64,000 bases of DNA. Source: Azospirillum brasilense (lineage in GTDB: Bacteria; Pseudomonadota; Alphaproteobacteria; Azospirillales; Azospirillaceae). A program made the translations under genes and the position numbers. The notes below the pieces were generated by a model, which saw only the letters and a program-made list of their open reading frames with translations, had not been told where the DNA came from and searched no databases. The stretch is from positions 1,479,501 through 1,543,500 of the forward strand of contig NZ_CP032346.1 of NCBI RefSeq assembly GCF_005222205.1, read 5' to 3'. The number at the start of each line of letters is the position of its first letter. Position 1 is the first letter of the stretch. Below are positions 44,225-52,600 of this stretch, piece after piece.

Positions 44225-45891
44225 GCGCCGCGCGTCGTCCCGCTTCCGCCTGCGCCGCGCTGCTGCCGGCGCTGGTCGCGGGGACCGCCCAGGCCGCCGC
44301 CATCGACGGCGCGGTGGAGCGCCAGCCGGTCAACGTGACGGCCATCGCCATGTTCCTGCTGTTCGTCGCGGGCACGCTGGGCATCACCTATTGGGCGTCG
44401 AAGCGCACCCGCTCGGCGTCGGACTTCTACACCGCGGGCGGCGGCATCAGCGGCTTCCAGAACGGGCTGGCCATCGCGGGCGACTACATGTCGGCGGCGG
44501 CCTTCCTCGGCCTGTCGGGCATGGTCTTCGCCAAGGGCTTCGACGGGGTGATCTACACCATCGGCTTCCTGGTCGGCTGGCCGCTGATGCTGTTCCTGAT
44601 CGCCGAGCGGCTGCGCAACCTCGGCCGCTTCACCTTCGCCGACGTGGCCTCCTACCGGCTGGGGCAGACGCCGATCCGCTCGCTGGCGGCGGTCGGGTCG
44701 CTGACCGTGGTCTGCTTCTACCTGATCGCGCAGATGGTCGGGGCGGGCAAGCTGATCCAGCTCCTGTTCGGGCTGGACTACACCTACGCCGTGGTGATGG
44801 TCGGCGTGCTGATGATCCTGTACGTCACCTTCGGCGGCATGCTCGCCACGACCTGGGTGCAGATCATCAAGGCGGTGATGCTGCTCGGCGGCTGCACCGT
44901 GCTGGTCGGGCTGGCGCTGGCGCAGTTCGGCTTCAACCCGGAGCGGCTGCTCCAGCAGGCCGTCGCCGCCCACGCCGCGAACGCCGCCATCCTGCGCCCC
45001 AGCGCCGCCATGGCCGACCCCATCGCCGCGGTGTCGCTCAGCCTCGCCCTGATGTGCGGACCGGCGGGCCTGCCGCACATCCTGATGCGCTTCTTCACCG
45101 TTCCCGACGCCAAGGAGGCGCGCAAGTCGGTCGTCTACGCCACCGGCTTCATCGGCTATTTCTTCATCCTGACGGTGACCATCGGCTTCCTCGCCATCGT
45201 CATCGTCGGCACCAACCCGGCCTATCTGGATGCGGCGGGCAAGATCCTGGGCGGCGGCAACATGGCGGCCATCCACCTGTCCAAGGCCATCGGCGGCAAC
45301 ATCTTCCTGGGCTTCATCTCGGCGGTCGCCTTCGCCACCATCCTGGCGGTGGTCGCCGGCCTGACGCTGGCCGGCGCGTCGGCGGTCAGCCACGACCTCT
45401 ACGCCCGCGTCCTCAAGAAGGGCAACGCCACCGAGGCGTCGGAGATGCGCGTGTCGCGCCTCGCCACGCTGGCGCTGGGCGTCATCGCCATCACGCTGGG
45501 CCTGCTGTTCGAGAACCAGAACATCGCCTTCATGGTCGGGCTCGCCTTCGGTCTGGCGGCGTCCGTCAACTTCCCGGTGCTGATCCTGTCGATCTTCTGG
45601 AAGGGGCTGACCACGCGCGGCGCCTTCGTCGGCGGCTTCGCCGGTCTGGTGAGCTGCGTCGCCTTCGTGGTGCTGGGGCCGACCGTGTGGGTCAGCGTCT
45701 TCAAGTTCCCGGCGCCGATCTTCCCCTACGAGCATCCGGCGCTGTTCTCGATGGTCATCGCCTTCGCGACGACCTGGCTCTTCTCGGTCACCGACCGCAG
45801 CGCGCGGGCGGCGGCGGAGGCGAAGGCCTACGAGTACCAGTACATCCGGTCGGAAACCGGCCTGGGGGCGGCCGGCGCGGTCTCGCACTGA
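44221..45891 (+). CDS. actP: Cation/acetate symporter ActP (sodium:solute symporter family)
   Basis: A 556-residue inner-membrane symporter with a cleavable-looking N-terminal hydrophobic segment followed by 13 helices. Diagnostic stretches are FYTAGGGISGFQNGLAIAGD, ASYRLGQTPIRSLAAVGSL and GPAGLPHILMRFFTVPDA, typical of ActP/YjcG. It imports acetate or related short carboxylates. It pairs with DUF485 and is closed by a strong bidirectional terminator. Confidence 0.95.
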   Translation: MSAARRPASACAALLPALVAGTAQAAAIDGAVERQPVNVTAIAMFLLFVAGTLGITYWASKRTRSASDFYTAGGGISGFQNGLAIAGDYMSAAAFLGLSGMVFAKGFDGVIYTIGFLVGWPLMLFLIAERLRNLGRFTFADVASYRLGQTPIRSLAAVGSLTVVCFYLIAQMVGAGKLIQLLFGLDYTYAVVMVGVLMILYVTFGGMLATTWVQIIKAVMLLGGCTVLVGLALAQFGFNPERLLQQAVAAHAANAAILRPSAAMADPIAAVSLSLALMCGPAGLPHILMRFFTVPDAKEARKSVVYATGFIGYFFILTVTIGFLAIVIVGTNPAYLDAAGKILGGGNMAAIHLSKAIGGNIFLGFISAVAFATILAVVAGLTLAGASAVSHDLYARVLKKGNATEASEMRVSRLATLALGVIAITLGLLFENQNIAFMVGLAFGLAASVNFPVLILSIFWKGLTTRGAFVGGFAGLVSCVAFVVLGPTVWVSVFKFPAPIFPYEHPALFSMVIAFATTWLFSVTDRSARAAAEAKAYEYQYIRSETGLGAAGAVSH

Positions 45892-45907
45892 CCGCGTGAC
45901 CGGAGGA

Positions 45908-45948
45908 GCGGCCCCTCCCCATTCCGGGACGGGACGGGGAGGGGCCGC
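45908..45948. terminator. Bidirectional terminator between actP and the TRAP binding-protein gene
   Basis: The perfect 13-base arms GCGGCCCCTCCCC (45908-45920) and GGGGAGGGGCCGC (45936-45948) enclose a 15-base loop. They lie between the convergent stops of actP (45891) and the TRAP gene (45956). Short pyrimidine tracts flank it, so it likely ends transcripts from both sides. Confidence 0.75.
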
Positions 45949-45955
45949 GCTTTCC

Positions 45956-47050
45956 TCAGCGGCGCTGCGCCGACTGGGAGTAGACGTAGGAATCGAAGCT
46001 GTTCTCGGCGACGCGGAACCACAGCCGCTCCTCGTCGCGGAAAGGCTTCCACGCCTCGTAGACCTTCTTGAAGCGCGGGTTCTTCGCCGACAGCTCGTCA
46101 TACAGCTCGTTGGCGATCTTCTCGCAGGCCATCATGACGTCGCGCGGGAAGGCGCGGAGCTGTGCGCCGCCGGCGACCAGACGCTTCAGCGCCGCGGCGT
46201 TGACGGCGTCGTACTTGGCGATCATCCAGGTGTTGGCCTCCCAGCAGGCCTGCTCCAGGATCGTCCTGTAGGACTCCGGAAGCTGCTCCCAGGCGGTGAT
46301 GTTGATCATCAGCGGGATCTGGGCGGAGCCTTCCCACCAGCCCGGCGAGTAGTAGTATTTGGCGACCTTGTGGAAGCCCAGCTTCTCGTCGTCGTAGGGG
46401 CCGACGAACTCCGCCGCGTCGATGGTCCCGCGCTCCAGCGCCGGGTAGATGTCGCCGCCGCCGATCTGCTGCGGGACGAGGCCCAGCTTGCCCATGATCT
46501 GCCCGGCCAGCCCGCCGACCCGCATCTTGAGGCCGCTCAGGTCCTCCACCGTCTTGATTTCCTTGCGGAACCAGCCGCCCATCTGGGCCGTCGTGTTGCC
46601 GGCGGGGATGTTGTAGATGTTGTGCTCCCGGAACAGCTCGCGCATCAGCTCCAGCCCGCCCCCGTGCATCATCCAGGAGATGTGCTGGCGCGTGTTCAGG
46701 CCGAAGGGCATGGCGGTGTCGAAGCAGAAGGTCGGGTCCTTGCCGATGTAGAAATAGGCGGCGGACTGGCCGCATTCGATCGTGCCGTTCTGCACGGCGT
46801 CCAGCACCTGGAGCGCCGGGACGATCTCGCCCGCCGCGAAGGTGCGGATCTGGAACTTGTTGTCGGTGGCGGCGGCGACCCGGCGGGCGATCAGCTCCGC
46901 TCCGCCGAAGATGGTGTCGAGGCTTTTCGGGTAACTCGACGCCATGCGCCACTTGATTTCGGGCTGGCCCTGCGCGATGGCCGGGGCGGCGACCACGGTG
47001 CTGGCGGCCAGCCCGACGCCGGCGCTGGCGAGGAAGGAACGACGTTTCAT
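45956..47050 (-). CDS. TRAP transporter substrate-binding protein (DctP/TakP family), Tat-exported
   Basis: A 364-residue periplasmic receptor. The N-terminus MKRRSFLASAGVGLAAS is a Tat signal with the twin arginines, cleaved near AIAQ. The mature chain has the DctP pattern (IKWRMASSYPKSLDTIFGGA, AVQNGTIECGQSAAYFYIGK, LSGLKMRVGGLAGQ with its ligand-carboxylate Arg). It is close to TakP-type 2-oxoacid receptors. Predicted ligand: 2-oxoacid or similar carboxylate. No DctQ/DctM membrane genes are adjacent, so it is an orphan receptor whose permease lies elsewhere. GGGAGAG precedes the ATG. Confidence 0.92.
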   Translation of the reverse strand: MKRRSFLASAGVGLAASTVVAAPAIAQGQPEIKWRMASSYPKSLDTIFGGAELIARRVAAATDNKFQIRTFAAGEIVPALQVLDAVQNGTIECGQSAAYFYIGKDPTFCFDTAMPFGLNTRQHISWMMHGGGLELMRELFREHNIYNIPAGNTTAQMGGWFRKEIKTVEDLSGLKMRVGGLAGQIMGKLGLVPQQIGGGDIYPALERGTIDAAEFVGPYDDEKLGFHKVAKYYYSPGWWEGSAQIPLMINITAWEQLPESYRTILEQACWEANTWMIAKYDAVNAAALKRLVAGGAQLRAFPRDVMMACEKIANELYDELSAKNPRFKKVYEAWKPFRDEERLWFRVAENSFDSYVYSQSAQRR

Positions 47051-47273
47051 GGCGGGGGACTCTCCCTTCCCATTCTTTTCGATTATGGGAGGGATTCTGC
47101 ATCGCCAGGGGACGCGCAACAAGAAAAAGGCGGAGCCTCGCAGCTCCGCCCGCTTCCGTTTTCCATGTTCTGGGCGTCACAGCGCGGGGCGAACCGCGCA
47201 GCAGCGTGATCGCACGTCCCGGAACCGCGCGCCGCCGTGGCGAGCGCTCGACCCGGCGAGGGTCAAGCGCGGG

Positions 47274-47495
47274 TCACTCGCGCATCAGCGTCGGCAGGTC
47301 CATGGCGACGCGGCCGATGTCTTCGCGGCGCAGGCCGCGGGAGGCCAAATCCGTCCTGCTCAGGGCCGACAGCTCGCGATAGACGATGTAGGCGGCGGAG
47401 GTTTCGAACCAGGCGCTCACGAACGCGCGGACGCCCTTGACGATCCCCGACAGAGCGCCGTCATGATCGGTGTGCGAAGCGGTGGTGTAAGCCAT
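47274..47495 (-). CDS. DUF1127 small protein
   Basis: A 73-residue protein. The C-terminal half carries the DUF1127 signature YRELSALSRTDLASRGLRREDI. Longer members have an extra N-terminal segment. Such proteins bind RNA or phosphate-regulatory partners in some alphaproteobacteria. The ATG follows GAGGAGAT. Confidence 0.9.
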   Translation of the reverse strand: MAYTTASHTDHDGALSGIVKGVRAFVSAWFETSAAYIVYRELSALSRTDLASRGLRREDIGRVAMDLPTLMRE

Positions 47496-47683
47496 GGTGC
47501 ATCTCCTCGTCTCTGATGGAGATGACTGTACACTGGCATGCCAAATACCAGATACGCTGACTGTGCAACGCAGCGAAGCAATAAAATTACAGCCGCCTCA
47601 AGCGTTTGCGCGGCGAATTGTCGGTATCGGCAATCTTTCGTGGGCTTTCCAAGAAGCCGTTGTGGGCGCAGGGCGGACCGCCG

Positions 47684-48259
47684 TCAGAGCGTTTTCCGCA
47701 TGGCGCAACGCTGCGCGATGGGAAGCCCCGCCCGTCTCTCCGCGTCCAGAACGGCCTGTAGACGGGGACCGAGTTGCCGGTCATCCAGCGTGACGAAGCC
47801 AAGCCTTTGATAATAGGGTTCGTTCCACGGCACGGTCCGGAAGGTGGTCAAAGTCAGGCAGGGAAGGCCATGGTCGACGGCGTGGCGCTGGGCCGCGTCG
47901 ATCAGTTGCCGGCCGAGGCCGCGCCCCTGCCGGTCCTGGTGGACGGCCACCTGCCAAATGTGAAGGGCATCGGGCATCACCGCCCCGTTCAGGAAAGCGG
48001 TGGGGCCATGCCCCGCCAACTCGGCGACGAACGCGACGCCATCGGCGATCAGAGCGCGATGCTGCTCCTCCGATTGAACGTCGTCGTCGGCGATCCATTC
48101 CAACCCCGCCCAGTGCCGGAAGATCGCGCCGGAGCTGCGCTCGATTCCTGGCAGGGCAGGGGCATCGCACGGGGTTGCCGGTCTTATGCGGATCATTGAT
48201 GCCCACTCCCAAGGCATGGAGGTCCGAAATACAAAACGGGCGGAGCCTTTCTTCTTCAT
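47684..48259 (-). CDS. GNAT-family N-acetyltransferase
   Basis: A 191-residue acetyltransferase. The acetyl-CoA motif A reads VAVHQDRQGRGLGRQLIDAA, with the Q/RxxGxG/A core, and a C-terminal PWNEPYYQRLGF stretch follows. The start at 48259 is supported by CAAGGAGACGGACATG. A Met at residue 22 (48196) gives the usual GNAT N-terminus MIRIRPATPCD and is an alternative. The acceptor substrate is unknown. Confidence 0.85.
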   Translation of the reverse strand: MKKKGSARFVFRTSMPWEWASMIRIRPATPCDAPALPGIERSSGAIFRHWAGLEWIADDDVQSEEQHRALIADGVAFVAELAGHGPTAFLNGAVMPDALHIWQVAVHQDRQGRGLGRQLIDAAQRHAVDHGLPCLTLTTFRTVPWNEPYYQRLGFVTLDDRQLGPRLQAVLDAERRAGLPIAQRCAMRKTL

Positions 48260-48416
48260 GTCCGTCTCCTTGCTTGACGGACTCCAACTCAGGGTGGAGG
48301 CGTTTCAGGGAAGCAGGTCATCAGCCACCTCGGTTCCCTGATCTCCATCGCCTCTGGGCGAAAGCCCACCCGGTCGGTCAGGCAATCCGGATGGTGCTTC
48401 TTGACGACGGGGCCGG

Positions 48417-49463
48417 TCAAGGCTGCCGCCAGCCACGGTCCTTGATGAATTTGTAAAGGGTCGTGCGCGACCGCCCGAGGATGCGGCTTGCCAGGCTGAT
48501 GTTCCACCCGGTCATTTGAAGCACCCGGCGCACCTGGGCGTCATCGAGCGTACCATTGTTGGGGCCGGAGACCGTCGCCCTGGATTCCCACAGTTCGACT
48601 CCGGAGTTCCGTTCGTGATCGAACAGGATGTGTGCGACGGTGGCCAAGCTGTAAAAGCCGTTCCTTGCCACGCCGAACGCCTCGATGTTTTTCACCGCGT
48701 CATGCAAATCCCGGATGTTCCCCGGCCACGCCTGCATCTGGAGGAATTCCAGCACCTCGTCGTCGAAGGTCGGGCAGGGAAAGGAGTAGCTGCCCTGCGC
48801 CTCCTGCGCCTCCTTAAGAAAATGAAGGGCCAGTTCCCGGATGTCCTCGCGGCGTGCCCGCAGAGGTGGAACATGCAGACGCCAGCGGCGCATACGAAAC
48901 CAGAGATCCCGCCGGAACTGCCCGGAGATGGTCAGCGCTTCCAGATCGTGGTTGGTCGTCAGAATGAGACGGACGTCGGATTTCAACAATCTTCCAGGCT
49001 CACCCAGGCGATAGTATCCGCCATCGTCCATAAAGCGCAGCAACCCCGCCTGCGCGCGCAGTGGAAGACAATCGACGTCGTCCAGCACCAGCGTACCGCC
49101 GTCGGCTTTTCCCAGCAGCCCCTGCTGGTCCGTTTGGGACGACGTGTAGGCATCGCGCGTGTGTCCGAACAGGGTCGCTTCCAGCGTGCCCAGATCGAAC
49201 TCCCCGCATCCCTGGCGCAGAAAGGGGCCGGACCGCCGGGGCGATGCGGCATGGATCTCCTCGCCAAGGCGCGACTTTCCGGTTCCGCTTTCTCCCGTAA
49301 TCAGGACCGCCCCGGGACGGGTGGCCACGACTTGGGCTTGATGGAGAAGCCGGCGCATGACGTCGGAAGCTGCCACCCAGGGCACCCCGGCTCCGGGCTG
49401 CGCGTTCGTGTTCGCATTCGCAGCGGCGGCGCCGGACTCGGAATGGATGGCTGGTTGCGGCAC
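48417..49463 (-). CDS. Sensor-less sigma-54-interaction (bEBP-type) AAA+ transcriptional regulator with altered GAFTGA loop
   Basis: A 348-residue protein starting at GTG 49463. Only ~30 Ala/Asn-rich residues precede the AAA+ core, so no sensory or receiver domain is present. Walker A is GESGTGKS (57-64) and Walker B LVLDDVD (125-131). The sigma-54-contact loop, normally GAFTGA, reads DAYTSS (104-109). The arginine-finger region FRRDLWFRM and PPLRARRED are retained. The C-terminus is a Fis-type helix-turn-helix (LDDAQVRRVLQMTGWNISLASRILGRSRTTLYKF, in part). It lies 224 bases downstream of the tubulin-like gene on the same strand and probably regulates that module. Whether it still activates sigma-54 is doubtful because of the loop. 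Confidence 0.85.
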   Translation of the reverse strand: MPQPAIHSESGAAAANANTNAQPGAGVPWVAASDVMRRLLHQAQVVATRPGAVLITGESGTGKSRLGEEIHAASPRRSGPFLRQGCGEFDLGTLEATLFGHTRDAYTSSQTDQQGLLGKADGGTLVLDDVDCLPLRAQAGLLRFMDDGGYYRLGEPGRLLKSDVRLILTTNHDLEALTISGQFRRDLWFRMRRWRLHVPPLRARREDIRELALHFLKEAQEAQGSYSFPCPTFDDEVLEFLQMQAWPGNIRDLHDAVKNIEAFGVARNGFYSLATVAHILFDHERNSGVELWESRATVSGPNNGTLDDAQVRRVLQMTGWNISLASRILGRSRTTLYKFIKDRGWRQP

Positions 49464-49687
49464 CGCCCTCTCCCCTTGCTTCTCAAAGGATAGGCCAGCC
49501 CATTCTGGGCGTGAAAATTATATACCACCTTTCTCATAGGTTTGTGGAGGATTTTCTTCAAAATTGATGATCGTAAATCCAGTTCATACGCTTGGTGAAT
49601 GCTTATGCATGCAAGGAGCGGTCGATCCAATCCTTTGTCTTCACTTGAGGAATGACGACCAATGCAATCATGGTGCGATGATCCGAA

Positions 49688-52600
49688 TCAGAACGAGCCT
49701 GCTTCCTCCAGAATGAAGGCCTGCTCGCGTGAGCGCACCTCCTCGCTCATCAGCACCATCGCCTTCAGCTTGCAGCGAACCATGCGGGCCGAGATGTGAG
49801 ACCCCCGAAACAGACTGCCGATCTGGGTTTCGATCGTCGGCAGGTCGTACTGTCCATCACGAATGAATTCCAGCTTGGTCAATTTTTCGTAGAGATGCCT
49901 CTCTGTCTCATTCCCCAGCAGGGATTCGAGTATCTCCATGCCGAAATCGGCCGGAATCTGCGGAACGGAATCGGGGCCATTGTAGAATTTGCTGAGCTTT
50001 TCCTGAGATTCCGCCGTGATGGCATTTCCCCCGCCGCTGAAATAGTCGCTGCTTTTCATCCAGAGAAGGACCTGACGGGGTTGGCAACCGCAGATCATGC
50101 AATATTGCGGCAGTTTTTCCGGCGGCCTTCCTATGAAATGACTCATCAGGCCCACCCGCGTGAGTTCTTGGAACCTGTTGTCCTCGCACCGCCCCAGCAG
50201 GGTGAGGCAGACCGGACAATCGTTGACATGCCTGAGCAGCTGGTCGAACGGCAGCAGCGGCACATGCCCGCCGCCCACGCAAGCCCGGCAGTCGCCATGG
50301 TCGTATTCGGCGGCGGTGCTCCAGGGTCGCGCCCCGGCGTCGCAGGAGAACAGGTTCCGGCAGAATCCCGGACGCACCAGACCCTCCGCTGCGTACGGGT
50401 GATGCTTCTCCCTGTTGCGCAACATCAGGTTGGTGCAGCGTGGGCAGCGCGGTGCACCGATCGGGCTCGGCATGGGCCGTAGCAGGGTGCCGTCGCTGGA
50501 CGAGCAATAGGGGCACGGCTGCAGCAAACGCAGGCATCGGCGGCAGGCGACCGGCTTGCCGGTCGATGCCTGCTCGGCTTCCGCCACCGGAACGGGATAG
50601 CCGCAGTGGAAACAGCTGAACCGGGTCTGAGGCACGCCCTGCTCCGCGCTGAACATTCCCTTGGTGCGATGGACATGGTCCAGCCATTTCCGGCTGTCTT
50701 CCTTCATCTCAAGGGCAGGAAACAGCAGATGGTCCGGCGCGTCCGCGCTTGGACAGCGGATCTCGGGAAGATGATGCTCCTCGATAAGGCGGTCGAACTC
50801 GTGCCGCTCGCTGCCGGAGACACCGTCATAAAAAAAGCGTCTGAGGGCGCCGGGAACCCGGGTTCTTTTTTGGGGTGGCAGCCGGTGGGAAACGCATCCC
50901 GGGCAATCGAACGGGTCGCGGTCATGGCGGATTTGGACCTGCGACAGCGGACGGCGTCCCGCGGCATAGTCGTCCAGGCATTGCGGACAGTTCGTTTCGC
51001 GCATGGAAATCGGACGCTGGCCGTGCGCAGCCTCCTTGCAGAACCACCAATAGGTCTTCAATTCGCCTTTGCATTCGGGACATTGGCGGACCATGGGGCG
51101 TCCATTCGTCCCAAAGGCGCCGGACGGAAACCGGCTGGTCAGGTCGTCAACCTCGCACGACGGATTGCCGCAGCGGTTCAGGATCGGGCCGCCGCAGCCC
51201 GGACAGATCAACGCGTCCCGGTCCGGCAGGCGGGACAGATCGAAGGTGCAGCCCCTGTTTCCGCACAGCACCGCATCGGGTGACAGTTCGTCCGGGATCA
51301 GGTTTTCCAGCGCCTCGCCTCCCCGTTGGAAATGGTACAGCGAGCGGAACCGGTCATCGGACTCCCGATAGCGGCGGTGGTAGCGCTGGATGCCGGAAAT
51401 CTCTGCGCCGGGGCGGTACAGCTCCTCGTAATAGATGATCGGGACCGGGCTCGCCTCTTCAGTGAAGGTGGGCGTGATGTTCAGGACCTTCTGTGCCGCC
51501 GTCTTCAAGCGGTTCATAAGGGCGTTGCGGTCCGACTCCCCCCGCGCCAGAGACAGGGAGCGGCTGATCTGGGGCTTGCCGATGACCAGCTTGGCCTGCT
51601 GTATGGTCGGAGCCACGGAGCCTTTGCTGAACACCGCGCTGCGGCAGCGCGCAATCAGCTCCTCCAGCCCTTTGTCGCCGTTCAGCCGTGCGATGATGAA
51701 CGCTTCCTGCTCGGACCAGAAACGGACGAACCCATTGGCATACAGCCGGGCAAGCGCCTTGAGGTGCTCGAATTCCGTCTTGTCCCGGATCGCGTCCATC
51801 CGATGGCCGGCACCGCCCGGGCGCAGGAAATGGCGGTCGAGCAATTCCGCCAGCACATGCACCAGCGGAGATGTGGGAGCGTCTTGCGGGTCCTGCCTGT
51901 GCTTCGTTGCGGCGACGACGTCTTTCATCAACGCCTTCCAGACGGCGCGACGCGACGCGCTGTCCTGGAAATGGGTGCGCACCTTCCATTCTTCCCGCAG
52001 CGCATCCCGGACGAACAGCTGGTTGAGATCGCCGAGCAGCGCCTCGATCCGATCGGGAAGACTGTCGTTCAGAAGCGCGTGCAACGAGTCCGGCAGGGGC
52101 GCGATCATCCGGTCGAAACGTTCGGCATGCCGGTTGATCTGGATGAACGGGTCGCGGAGGACCTGAACCCCATAGGTGCGGAGGTCGTCCCCGCGGTCGG
52201 TCAGCAGACGGTGGTTGCGATCATGGACCTCCAGAACCCGGCGGATGTCCCCGGCCAGCCGTTCCCGGTTCCGGTAGAGATACTGTTCGACCCGCCCGGA
52301 CCAGCTGGCCGGGTCCAGCACCTGCCGCGCGGCGTCGGCCAGGCCGGCGTCGAGCCTTTCGCGGAATGTGCCCATGATGATGTGCAGCGGCCCGCTGCCG
52401 TAGGTCTCCTGGTGGTGGATAAGAGCCGCGTCGCGGCCCTCGTTGACGATGCCCAGCGCGATGCGCATCTGGATCAGCGACGGCGGCGCCGTGAGGGTGA
52501 CGGCGTCGCAATCGTCCGGCGGAGGCCGGTCATCGAGTTCCTTCACGGCGGCACGCAGCAGCGTCAGCCCTTCGTCGTCCAGCACGGCGGTGTCGCGTTC

